A stretch of 5,409 nucleotides of DNA, taken from NCBI GenBank assembly GCA_051658525.1, contig JBOFMT010000112.1:1-5409 (forward strand). The letters are read 5' to 3'. The translations under genes were made by a program, and so were the position numbers. Shown here piece after piece: positions 1 through 5,409 of this stretch. The notes beneath the pieces were generated by a model. That model ran no database searches. It worked only from the letters and a program-made list of their open reading frames with translations, and was not told where the DNA came from. The stretch's first letter is position 1; every line of letters begins with the position of its first letter. This DNA is from JBOFMT01 sp051658525. GTDB lineage: Bacteria > Bacillota_I > Bacilli_A > Erysipelotrichales > Erysipelotrichaceae.

Positions 1-327
1 ATCAATTTTAGCGACACGTCGCATTAACTGCTCGACCTGTTCCGTTTTAAATTTTGCTTGTTCCTGTGCATCCATATGTTGAAGTTGACAACCTCCACAG
101 CGTTGATAGATTGGACAAGCTGGTTGTACGCGATGCGGACTTGTTTTTCTTAATTCCACAATTTTAGCGTAACCATAGGTTTTCTTTACCATGGTAACAA
201 CCAACAATGCTTCTTCTCCAACTAAGATATCCTTTACAAAGAGGGGGAACCCAGCAATCTTAACGACACCATGGCCATTATACGTATACGATTCACAGGT
301 ACCTAATACTTGTTCATTTTTTTTCAT
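1..327 (-). CDS. rlmD: TrmA/RlmD-family 23S rRNA (uracil-5-)-methyltransferase, N-terminal part (3' end outside window)
   Basis: The first 109 codons of a SAM-dependent RNA m5U methyltransferase are visible; the gene runs off the window at position 1. Residues 1 to about 60 look like a TRAM RNA-binding domain (GTCESYTYNGHGVVKI, then KTYGYAKIVEL). This is followed by the family's iron-sulfur motif CPIYQRCGGCQ, with C71, C77 and C80 in the C-x5-C-x2-C spacing of RumA/RlmD enzymes. The fourth cysteine and the catalytic domain lie outside. Family members methylate U1939 and/or U747 of 23S rRNA, and Gram-positive versions such as RlmCD may do both, so the exact site cannot be told here. The ATG at 327-325 is supported by AAGGAG at 340-335, spaced 7 nt. 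An intrinsic terminator sits directly upstream, so this gene is partly uncoupled from the gat operon. An rlmD-type gene downstream of gatB is common in Bacilli. The family assignment is firm; the symbol is less certain. Confidence 0.9.
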   Translation of the reverse strand, partial: MKKNEQVLGTCESYTYNGHGVVKIAGFPLFVKDILVGEEALLVVTMVKKTYGYAKIVELRKTSPHRVQPACPIYQRCGGCQLQHMDAQEQAKFKTEQVEQLMRRVAKID

Positions 328-334
328 GGTGTTT

Positions 335-340
335 CTCCTT
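335..340 (-). promoter_or_regulatory. Ribosome binding site of the rlmD-like gene
   Basis: AAGGAG on the minus strand lies 7 nt before the ATG at 327-325 and fixes that start. It is unusual in directly abutting the last U of the upstream terminator (position 341), so terminated transcripts end right before the site and only read-through or internally initiated RNAs carry it. Confidence 0.85.
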
Positions 341-367
341 AAAAAAATAGGGCATTTGCCCTATTTT
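341..367 (-). terminator. Intrinsic (rho-independent) terminator after the membrane-protein gene
   Basis: Read on the minus strand, AAAATAGGGC (367-358) pairs perfectly with GCCCTATTTT (353-344) around a 4-nt loop (357-354). The run of seven T at 347-341 includes the last arm bases and three more, giving the U-tract. The hairpin begins 4 nt after the TAA stop at 374-372, so it closes the ligA-camS-gatCAB-orf transcription unit. Because the stem is A/T-rich at its base, the opposite strand also ends in TTTT, but that tract is interrupted by ATG and no converging gene exists. Termination is therefore mainly for the minus strand. Efficiency is unknown; some read-through into rlmD is plausible. 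Confidence 0.88.
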
Positions 368-371
368 ATGT

Positions 372-953
372 TTATTCTGTTCCTGAAGTATCAGGGTTCA
401 ATAATTCATTTGCCACATCTTTATCTCTAGGACTAGAAATGGTATTGTTGCTACCTTTTTCTGCTGCACCTGTTTTAGTATAAGCATAATGAAGGTATCC
501 ATCACGATTTTCATCGTTTGCAATATAGTTAAATACATTGACTTCCAAATCATACATTTTTACCGTTGCCGTGTTTGTAAAATAAGTTTCGATTGGCAAT
601 TGTTCTTTTATTTTACTTACAACTTCCGTTCTTGCAGCTTCGATTTCATCCGCCGTAGCATCATCTTTCATATCCACAAGTACACGAACGGTACCCGTTT
701 TCAAGTTGACGGAGATGGATTCCATCCCCTCAATTGTAATTTGGTTCAAACTTGCGATTTGCTCCTCTGTAATAGCAGGGTCTAACTGTGAGTTAAAGCG
801 ATTTTCAACTACAGGTTCTCCTTTTTTCTCTAGACTTCCTAGTAGAATCACACCTAGGAAAATAACAGGGATAAAAATAACAATCAACCCTACAATTAAT
901 ATATAATTCGGCTTCTTTTTCTTTTTGATTTTTAAATCTTTCTTTTCAGCCAT
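372..953 (-). CDS. Uncharacterised single-pass membrane-anchored protein, 193 aa
   Basis: I do not recognise a named family. A lysine-rich N terminus (EKKDLKIKKKKK, residues 3-14) precedes one strong transmembrane segment at about 18-39. Under the positive-inside rule the short N terminus is cytoplasmic and about 150 residues lie outside. The outer part reads as a strand (SISVNLKTGTVRVLVDM, 79-95), an amphipathic helix (TADEIEAARTEVVSKIKEQL, 100-119) and a strand (TATVKMYDLEVNVFNYI, 128-144), suggesting a small alpha/beta domain. The tail from about 160 is rich in Gly, Asn, Ser and Asp and probably flexible. There is no lipobox or cysteine. An upstream in-frame GTG at 962-960 overlaps the Shine-Dalgarno, so the ATG at 953 (MAEKKD) is preferred. 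The gene follows gatB by 52 nt without a terminator between, so it is probably the last gene of the operon. Its position matches where relatives often carry a diacylglycerol kinase gene, but it is not one. Function unknown. Confidence 0.85.
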   Translation of the reverse strand: MAEKKDLKIKKKKKPNYILIVGLIVIFIPVIFLGVILLGSLEKKGEPVVENRFNSQLDPAITEEQIASLNQITIEGMESISVNLKTGTVRVLVDMKDDATADEIEAARTEVVSKIKEQLPIETYFTNTATVKMYDLEVNVFNYIANDENRDGYLHYAYTKTGAAEKGSNNTISSPRDKDVANELLNPDTSGTE

Positions 954-961
954 AACAATCA

Positions 962-968
962 CTCCTTT
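962..968 (-). promoter_or_regulatory. Ribosome binding site deciding the start of the membrane-protein gene
   Basis: AAAGGAG on the minus strand lies 8 nt before the ATG at 953-951. The alternative in-frame GTG at 962-960 would sit on the last base of this site and could not be served by it, so the shorter reading (193 rather than 196 aa) is chosen. Confidence 0.8.
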
Positions 969-1005
969 TTATCTCTTCTATTTTACTCCAAAACAAGGAA
1001 AATTG

Positions 1006-2430
1006 CTATCTTTTGTTTAATTCCTCTACGAGTAGCTTATTGGTCATTGCTGGATTTGCTTGCCCTTTGGACGCTTTCATTACTTGTCCTACTAAGAAAC
1101 CTACCGCACGATCTTTTCCATTTTTAAAGTCAATAATACTTTGCTCATTGGCATCCAACACTTGGTTGATAATAGCAAGAATTACAGAGGTATCGCTCAT
1201 TTGCTTCATCCCTTTTTCTTCCACAACCGCTTTTGGTGTTTTTCCTTTGAATAATTCTTCAAATACAATTTTCGCTTGCTTACTTGAAATCTCACCATCT
1301 TTGACCATATTGATCATTTCAGCTAAGTCCTCCGCTTTTAAACTAGCCTCTTGTAATTTGATTCCCAATTTATTCAACATAGCACTTGTTTCTGTAATAA
1401 TCCAGTTCGCTGCTAGTTTATATTCAGTGGTATGTGCTACGACTTGGTTGTAGAAATCACTATTCTCTTTATTGGCAACCAACACACTAGCATCATAATC
1501 CGATAACCCGTACTGGCTCATATACGTAGCTTTACGTTGTGCTGGTAATTCTGGTAAGGTTTCACGAATGTGCATTACAAAGTCTTCACTCAAACGAACC
1601 GGTGGAATATTTGGTTCTGGGAAATATTTATAATCGACAGTCCCTTCTTTTTTACGCATTAAAATCGTTGATTTTGTAGCTTCATCAAAACGACGTGTCG
1701 CTTGTTCCACTTGACCTCCGGATAAAATCAATTTACTTTGACGTTCCATTTCGCTCTCGATTGCTTTTTGGACATTAGAAATTGAATTTAAGTTTTTAAT
1801 TTCTGATTTTACACCAAAGTAATCCACACCATGAGGACGTAAAGAAATATTAACGTCACAACGCATACTTCCCTCTTCCATACGTACATCACTAATACCC
1901 AAATAATACAACATCAAGCGTAGTTTTTCTACGAATGCCGCTGCTTCTTTTCCACTACGGATGTCCGCTTCCGTTACGATTTCAATGAGTGGTGTTCCCG
2001 CACGGTTAAAGTCAATGAAGGTTCCATGATCGTCATGAATTTGTTTTGCTGTATCTTCTTCCATATGAATACGGTTGATACGAATTTCTTTTTTCACACC
2101 TTCTACTTCAATTTCAACGCGACCATCGCGTCCGATTGGATGGAATTGTTGGGTAATTTGGAATCCTTTTGGTAAATCGGAATAGTAGTAGTTTTTACGG
2201 TCAAAACGTACGAGTGGATCAATAGTACAATCCATAGCCATACACGCTTTTAAAGCAAACGCTACCCCTTCTTGATTTAAACAAGGTAAGACACCTGGAT
2301 GACCCAAGTCAATTTCATTTACACATGTATTTGGTTCTGCTGCAAAGCTAAGTGGTGCACCAGAGAACATTTTTGTTTTTGTTTTTAATTCACAGTGGAT
2401 TTCAATCCCAATGACGGTTTCAAAACTCAT
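1006..2430 (-). CDS. gatB: Asp/Glu-tRNA amidotransferase subunit B (GatB)
   Basis: GatB is the tRNA-binding, ATP-using subunit of GatCAB. It phosphorylates the side chain of Glu-tRNA(Gln) or Asp-tRNA(Asn) and completes amidation with ammonia from GatA. The 474-aa product matches the usual length of about 475. Its cradle domain opens with FETVIGIEIHCEL (3-15), then DLGHPGVLP, FDRKNYYYSDLPKGFQITQ (76-94), HMEEDTAK (122-129), FNRAGTPLIEIVTE (141-154), EEGSMRCDVNISLRP (185-199) and IKNLNS (211-216). H12, E124/E125 and E150 fall where the metal/ATP pocket residues are known in the family. The C-terminal helical, YqeY-like tail domain ends with the typical FKNGKDRAVGFLVGQVMKAS and KGQANP. The ATG at 2430-2428 overlaps the gatA stop as TAATG. 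A perfect AAGGAGG at 2444-2438, inside the gatA 3' end, is spaced 7 nt. I see no missing key residue. Confidence 0.98.
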   Translation of the reverse strand: MSFETVIGIEIHCELKTKTKMFSGAPLSFAAEPNTCVNEIDLGHPGVLPCLNQEGVAFALKACMAMDCTIDPLVRFDRKNYYYSDLPKGFQITQQFHPIGRDGRVEIEVEGVKKEIRINRIHMEEDTAKQIHDDHGTFIDFNRAGTPLIEIVTEADIRSGKEAAAFVEKLRLMLYYLGISDVRMEEGSMRCDVNISLRPHGVDYFGVKSEIKNLNSISNVQKAIESEMERQSKLILSGGQVEQATRRFDEATKSTILMRKKEGTVDYKYFPEPNIPPVRLSEDFVMHIRETLPELPAQRKATYMSQYGLSDYDASVLVANKENSDFYNQVVAHTTEYKLAANWIITETSAMLNKLGIKLQEASLKAEDLAEMINMVKDGEISSKQAKIVFEELFKGKTPKAVVEEKGMKQMSDTSVILAIINQVLDANEQSIIDFKNGKDRAVGFLVGQVMKASKGQANPAMTNKLLVEELNKR

Positions 2431-3848
2431 TAGATTACCTCCTTACAAGCATCTGCTAATCCGGTTACGTGTTCCATTGCACAAGCAACATTCAACAACG
2501 TTTGTTCTTGGAAGGCTTTTGCTGTTAGATTTACGGCAACTGGTAAACCATCAATATAACCCATAGGAATCGTAATCGATGGATAACCCGAGAAGTTACC
2601 AAGTAACATATGATTTTCCGCAATTAAGTAAGTAGAAGACAATTTATCCTCATGACAATCATCTACATGTGGTGCTACACTACCCGCTGCTGGGGCAAAC
2701 AACACATCATAACCCTCTAGGGCTTTCGCAAGTTCAGCAACCAACAAACGTCTTACTTTTTGTGCTTTACGCAACAAGCGATCTTGGTTTTCTTCAAATA
2801 AGGCATAGCTTCCAATCACAAAGCGTTTGCGTACTTCACTTGAGAATCCAAGTGTACGACTACTTGTCATTACTTCTTCTACTTCATCTCCGCGCTCACG
2901 CATACCATAGCGAATCCCATCAAGATTCGAATGATTGGATGTTGCTTCCGCATTGGCAATAATAAAGTAAGTAGGTAACATCGTTTTCATCAAGGTTTCA
3001 TCCATACGAATGTATTCTACAATCGCACCTTGTGCTTTCATTTTTTCCAACAATTCCAAGCTCATCTCTTTGATTTTCGGATCTTCTACTGCTTCTAATA
3101 CATTTTCAAACACGGCAATACGTTTGCCTTTCATCTCACAATTTAAGTCTTCAGCATACGCCGGTACCGGTTCATACGAAGTCGTCATATCATGATCGTC
3201 ACGTCCTGCAATCGTTTCTAGTGTTAGTGCTGCATCGTATACATTACGCGTAAAGCATCCAACATGGTCTAAGCTACTTGCATAAGGAATGACACCATAA
3301 CGAGAAACACGACCATAGGTTGGTTTCAAGCCTACCACACCACAATAAGCAGCTGGTTTACGGATGGAGTCTCCAGTATCTGTACCAAGTGCCATCGGCA
3401 CAACATTCGCAGCAACGAGCGCTGCACTACCCCCAGATGATCCTCCAGAAATACGTTCATAATCATATGGATTGTTTACTTTTCCTGTATAGGCATTCAA
3501 ATTGGTACCACCCATACCCAATTCATCCATGCTCGATTTCCCAATAAGAATGGCTCCAGCCGCTTGTAATTTTTTCACAACCGTTGCATCATAAATTGGA
3601 ATATAGTTATCTAAAATACGACTTGAAGCCGTCGTACGAATTCCCTTTGTTAAGATATTATCCTTTACGATAATCGGTGTCCCGTAAAAGTGTGCATTTT
3701 GTTCTTTGTCCTGCAATGCAGCTACTTGCGCATCAACTTCGCAAAAGGTAACAACTGCATTTAATTCCTCATTGGCACGTTTGGCATAGTCCAAACATTC
3801 ATGTGCAATCGCATGGGTATCTTTGTGTTTAAATTCGTTAATTTTCAT
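2430..3848 (-). CDS. gatA: Asp/Glu-tRNA amidotransferase subunit A (GatA), glutaminase
   Basis: GatA belongs to the amidase-signature family. It hydrolyses glutamine (or asparagine) and passes ammonia through a tunnel to GatB. The 472-aa product is slightly shorter than the usual 485 or so. The Lys-Ser-Ser triad is visible with family spacing: K62 in PIIVKDNI, S137 in SGGSSGGSAA and nucleophile S161 in DTGDSIRKPAA. GVVGLKPTYGRVSRYG (170-185) and SNLDGIRYG (307-315) are typical GatA segments. An unusual point is D160: most GatA proteins I know read TGGS, not TGDS, before the nucleophile, and QPA rather than KPA after it. By eye, the residue aligning with the glutamine-binding aspartate of Bacillus-type GatA is E411 here. 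The frame is intact and the other motifs are conserved, so I take it as active. The start at 3848 overlaps the gatC stop (TAATG), with AAGGTGG at 3862-3856 spaced 7 nt. Confidence 0.98.
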   Translation of the reverse strand: MKINEFKHKDTHAIAHECLDYAKRANEELNAVVTFCEVDAQVAALQDKEQNAHFYGTPIIVKDNILTKGIRTTASSRILDNYIPIYDATVVKKLQAAGAILIGKSSMDELGMGGTNLNAYTGKVNNPYDYERISGGSSGGSAALVAANVVPMALGTDTGDSIRKPAAYCGVVGLKPTYGRVSRYGVIPYASSLDHVGCFTRNVYDAALTLETIAGRDDHDMTTSYEPVPAYAEDLNCEMKGKRIAVFENVLEAVEDPKIKEMSLELLEKMKAQGAIVEYIRMDETLMKTMLPTYFIIANAEATSNHSNLDGIRYGMRERGDEVEEVMTSSRTLGFSSEVRKRFVIGSYALFEENQDRLLRKAQKVRRLLVAELAKALEGYDVLFAPAAGSVAPHVDDCHEDKLSSTYLIAENHMLLGNFSGYPSITIPMGYIDGLPVAVNLTAKAFQEQTLLNVACAMEHVTGLADACKEVI

Positions 3849-4141
3849 TATTTGACCACCTTTGGAACACCAATCATTCCATTTTCTGTATCATGCGCAT
3901 TCAATAAAGCAGCATCTTGGCTCACAACTTGGCTCACCTCATCCATACGCAAGAACGTTGTTTCTTGTTCGAATGGAAACACCATTTCTTCCACTCCATC
4001 TGTATCAATCGCATCAAACAACGCCAATTGTTCCTCTAACGTTTCAAAATCGCGTTGTAAATCTAAGATTTCAGTTTCATTTAATTCAAACATCAATTGC
4101 TTTGCTAATTTTTGAAAATAAGCAGCACTATAAGCTTTCAT
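3848..4141 (-). CDS. gatC: Asp/Glu-tRNA amidotransferase subunit C (GatC)
   Basis: GatC is the small subunit that wraps around GatA and GatB and holds the amidotransferase together. The 97-aa product has the usual length. It shows the N-terminal helical part with LAKQLMFELNETEI (12-25) and a central LEEQLALFDAIDTDGVEEM (35-53), matching the family pattern in which a helix is followed by a short D-T-x-G-V-E segment. The C-terminal GMIGVPKVVK (88-97) matches the typical G-x-x-x-VPKV ending. The ATG at 4141-4139 has AGGAGGT at 4153-4147, and the camS stop TAG (4154-4152) lies within that site. The gap to camS is 10 nt and the 3' end overlaps gatA by one base. Both point to co-transcription and coupled translation. 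The family is divergent, but the setting makes the call secure. Confidence 0.95.
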   Translation of the reverse strand: MKAYSAAYFQKLAKQLMFELNETEILDLQRDFETLEEQLALFDAIDTDGVEEMVFPFEQETTFLRMDEVSQVVSQDAALLNAHDTENGMIGVPKVVK

Positions 4142-4151
4142 CTTCTACCTC

Positions 4152-5234
4152 CTAATCCAACAGTGTAATCGCAAGGTCTTTCTTAGGTTCCTTCACGATT
4201 ATAGCTTTGGTTTCTTTTGCACTTTTCACTTCAATTTGAATCGTGTAATCCGCATCGACAAACGTTGGTAACAGACTTGCTAAGTATTGTACCAAGCCCT
4301 GAATTTCCAAATACGTTTTCGCCTGCATCGTTACCGTAAGATTCAATTGTTGTAAGGAATCATTTTGATACTTCCCTTGTCCGATAATACCAATATCTTC
4401 CGGTAAAAACAAGTGTAAACTATTCTTTATTTCATTGAATTGTGAGGTTGTAAGTGGATCTAGACTACTTGCACGACTACTTGGAAATAATACCCACTCT
4501 TCACTGATTTGTGTCATCTTGGTACTTCTTGAATCAAACAGTCCATATCCCATATAACTACCAGGTAAATTGGCATCGGTACTTCCCGCTTTATAGAGCG
4601 TTAATAGGATTGGTAGATTGCCTACCTCAGGAAGGGTACGTAAATATTGTTCAAAACGAATCGCAGCTTCACTACCATAAGCAAACAATGCCTCATCGGT
4701 AATGGTAACCGTTGTCCCATATAATCCATCATCTACACTTTGATTCGGTGATAATACGATTGCAAAACTGAGGCCTTCTAATTGATAGCCAGAACTTGAC
4801 TGTTTATAGAAATCGACTTCATAAATATCATTTACAATAACAGCATTTTCAATTTCGATACCTTCTCCATTGGGAAACATACTTCCCGATTCTGGATTCA
4901 ACCCATAGGTATTATCGGCAGACGAACGGCGCAATAAGGAAATTAATTGATTATACCCAATCAGTTCCCCATCTTTGATCCAATATTCGTTTGGCGAAAA
5001 ATGTTGTTTGGACAATTCCAACAATCCCGTACCAATCGTTTCCACATCGCGAATACTACGCTTGTACATATTGTGTACCTGACGCGCATCGTTTACCGTG
5101 TACGGTAAAATAAAACTATATTCTCCATCGATGACACTTTCAATGACTACGTCATTTTCACCATCGTTAATTTCTACATCTTGGCATCCACTCAACAGAA
5201 GCAGTGCAACCAGTGCTAATCTAACTATTTTCAT
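4152..5234 (-). CDS. camS: CamS-family sex-pheromone-precursor lipoprotein
   Basis: This 360-aa exported lipoprotein belongs to the CamS family, named for staphylococcal and enterococcal precursors of the cAM373 pheromone. The role of the mature lipoprotein is unknown. The signal peptide is short: MKIVR, a hydrophobic stretch of nine residues, then lipobox LSGC with C17 as the lipidated cysteine. The mature part carries CamS-like segments: YSFILPYTVNDAR (39-51), GLNPESGSMF (111-120), YQLEGLSFAIVLS (150-162), LRTLPEVGNLPILLTLYKAG (198-217) and LPGSYMGYGLF (223-233). The C-terminal half has strand/helix alternation and no membrane segment. The length is near the usual 370-390. The ATG at 5234-5232 lies inside the ligA 3' end (14-nt overlap), with GAGGTGA at 5247-5241 spaced 6 nt from the ATG. 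The ligA-camS-gatC order is typical of Bacilli. Signal peptidase trimming could release a peptide from the leader (see findings). Family firm, function open. Confidence 0.93.
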   Translation of the reverse strand: MKIVRLALVALLLLSGCQDVEINDGENDVVIESVIDGEYSFILPYTVNDARQVHNMYKRSIRDVETIGTGLLELSKQHFSPNEYWIKDGELIGYNQLISLLRRSSADNTYGLNPESGSMFPNGEGIEIENAVIVNDIYEVDFYKQSSSGYQLEGLSFAIVLSPNQSVDDGLYGTTVTITDEALFAYGSEAAIRFEQYLRTLPEVGNLPILLTLYKAGSTDANLPGSYMGYGLFDSRSTKMTQISEEWVLFPSSRASSLDPLTTSQFNEIKNSLHLFLPEDIGIIGQGKYQNDSLQQLNLTVTMQAKTYLEIQGLVQYLASLLPTFVDADYTIQIEVKSAKETKAIIVKEPKKDLAITLLD

Positions 5235-5409
5235 ACTGTTTCACCTCTTCTACAAACGTTGCTTCATCCATAGTCGCTACACCCAAACTTTGTGCTTTCG
5301 TTAGCTTACTACCTGCCGCTTCACCATAAATTACCAGATCGGTCTTTTTCGATACCGAACCACTCACTTTCGCACCCAAACGCTCTAGCAGTGCTGTTGC
5401 CTCTTTACG
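5221..5409 (-). CDS. ligA: NAD-dependent DNA ligase LigA, C-terminal BRCT fragment (5' end outside window)
   Basis: Only the last 62 codons plus the TAG stop (5223-5221) are inside the window. The fragment starts RKEATALLERLGAKVSGSVS and continues KKTDLVIYGEAAGSKLTKAQ, followed by LGVATMDEATFVEEV. This is the BRCT domain that closes bacterial NAD-dependent ligases: R-x-x-A-x-x-x-I/L-x-x-x-G-K-V, then S-K-K-T-x-x-L-V, then G-S-K-x-x-K-A. The enzyme seals nicks during replication and repair, and the BRCT domain assists DNA binding. The catalytic lysine and zinc finger lie upstream, off the window. The reading frame is open to the edge and ends 14 nt inside camS. The Shine-Dalgarno of camS is embedded in the codons just before the stop, consistent with an operon running from ligA into camS. 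Confidence 0.95.
   Translation of the reverse strand, partial: RKEATALLERLGAKVSGSVSKKTDLVIYGEAAGSKLTKAQSLGVATMDEATFVEEVKQYENS

Noticed and set aside
382..395. Short inverted repeat CCTGA-AGTA-TCAGG near the 3' end of the membrane-protein gene
   Set aside because: It is only a 5-bp stem inside coding sequence with no following T-run, and is likely chance. It is separate from the true terminator at 341-367.
191..430. Plus-strand 79-codon open frame spanning the rlmD start and the terminator
   Set aside because: It is antisense to rlmD and the membrane-protein gene and runs through the terminator hairpin, with no family resemblance.
960..962. In-frame GTG as an alternative start of the membrane protein (196 aa)
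   Set aside because: It overlaps the Shine-Dalgarno AAAGGAG. The ATG three codons later has ideal 8-nt spacing.
980..1008. Possible minus-strand promoter in the gatB/membrane-protein gap: TAAAAT at 985-980 and TAGCAA at 1008-1003, spacer 17
   Set aside because: The -10 matches 5 of 6 but the -35 only 3 of 6. In AT-rich DNA this is expected by chance, and the absence of a terminator after gatB already explains expression by read-through.
1013..1453. Plus-strand 146-codon open frame opposite the 3' part of gatB
   Set aside because: It lies wholly antisense to a well-conserved gatB frame, has no convincing ribosome binding site and translates to low-complexity Ser/Phe/Ile-rich sequence typical of a shadow frame.
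3801..4155. Two plus-strand frames of about 100 codons opposite gatC
   Set aside because: Both are shadows of gatC and the gatA start. Their Ser/Asn- and His-rich products resemble no protein.
1..5409. A novel defence, mobile or RNA-based system
   Set aside because: All genes but one belong to well-known housekeeping families in a conserved order. Gaps are at most about 55 nt, and no direct repeats, tRNA, integrase or transposase remnants, or riboswitch-like leaders were seen.

Overview
The window is a compact, moderately AT-rich stretch of a low-GC Gram-positive (Firmicutes) chromosome. Every supportable gene lies on the minus strand, so transcription runs from high to low coordinates. The order is ligA (3' end only), camS, gatC, gatA, gatB, a small gene for a single-pass membrane protein, then an RlmD/TrmA-type RNA methyltransferase (5' end only). 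The ligA-camS-gatCAB block is a conserved synteny group of Bacilli and relatives. Strong AGGAGG-type ribosome binding sites, a CamS lipoprotein and the sequence character of GatA fit that group. A lineage near Erysipelotrichia is my best guess, but it rests on resemblance, not a search.

Layout along transcription: 5409-5221 holds the last 62 codons of NAD-dependent DNA ligase (BRCT domain), overlapping the camS start by 14 nt. At 5234-4152 is camS, a 360-aa lipoprotein with a short signal peptide. At 4141-1006 are gatC, gatA and gatB, encoding the three-subunit amidotransferase that makes Gln-tRNA(Gln) and/or Asn-tRNA(Asn). gatC starts 10 nt after camS. gatC/gatA and gatA/gatB each join by a TAATG stop/start overlap, as expected for coupled translation of an obligate complex. 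After 52 nt comes an uncharacterised 193-aa membrane-anchored protein (953-372). A clear intrinsic terminator follows immediately (367-341), and its U-tract abuts the Shine-Dalgarno of the rlmD-like gene (327-1, running off the window).

The genes look like one housekeeping operon running in from pcrA/ligA outside the window and ending at the terminator. The methyltransferase is either read through at reduced level or driven from a promoter inside the upstream gene. No RNA gene, mobile element, CRISPR array or long repeat is visible, and no intergenic gap exceeds about 55 nt. I see no new multi-gene system. The points worth a second look are the unknown membrane protein where relatives often carry a diacylglycerol kinase gene, the terminator/SD junction, a Gly-to-Asp change beside the GatA nucleophile, and a pheromone-like CamS signal peptide.
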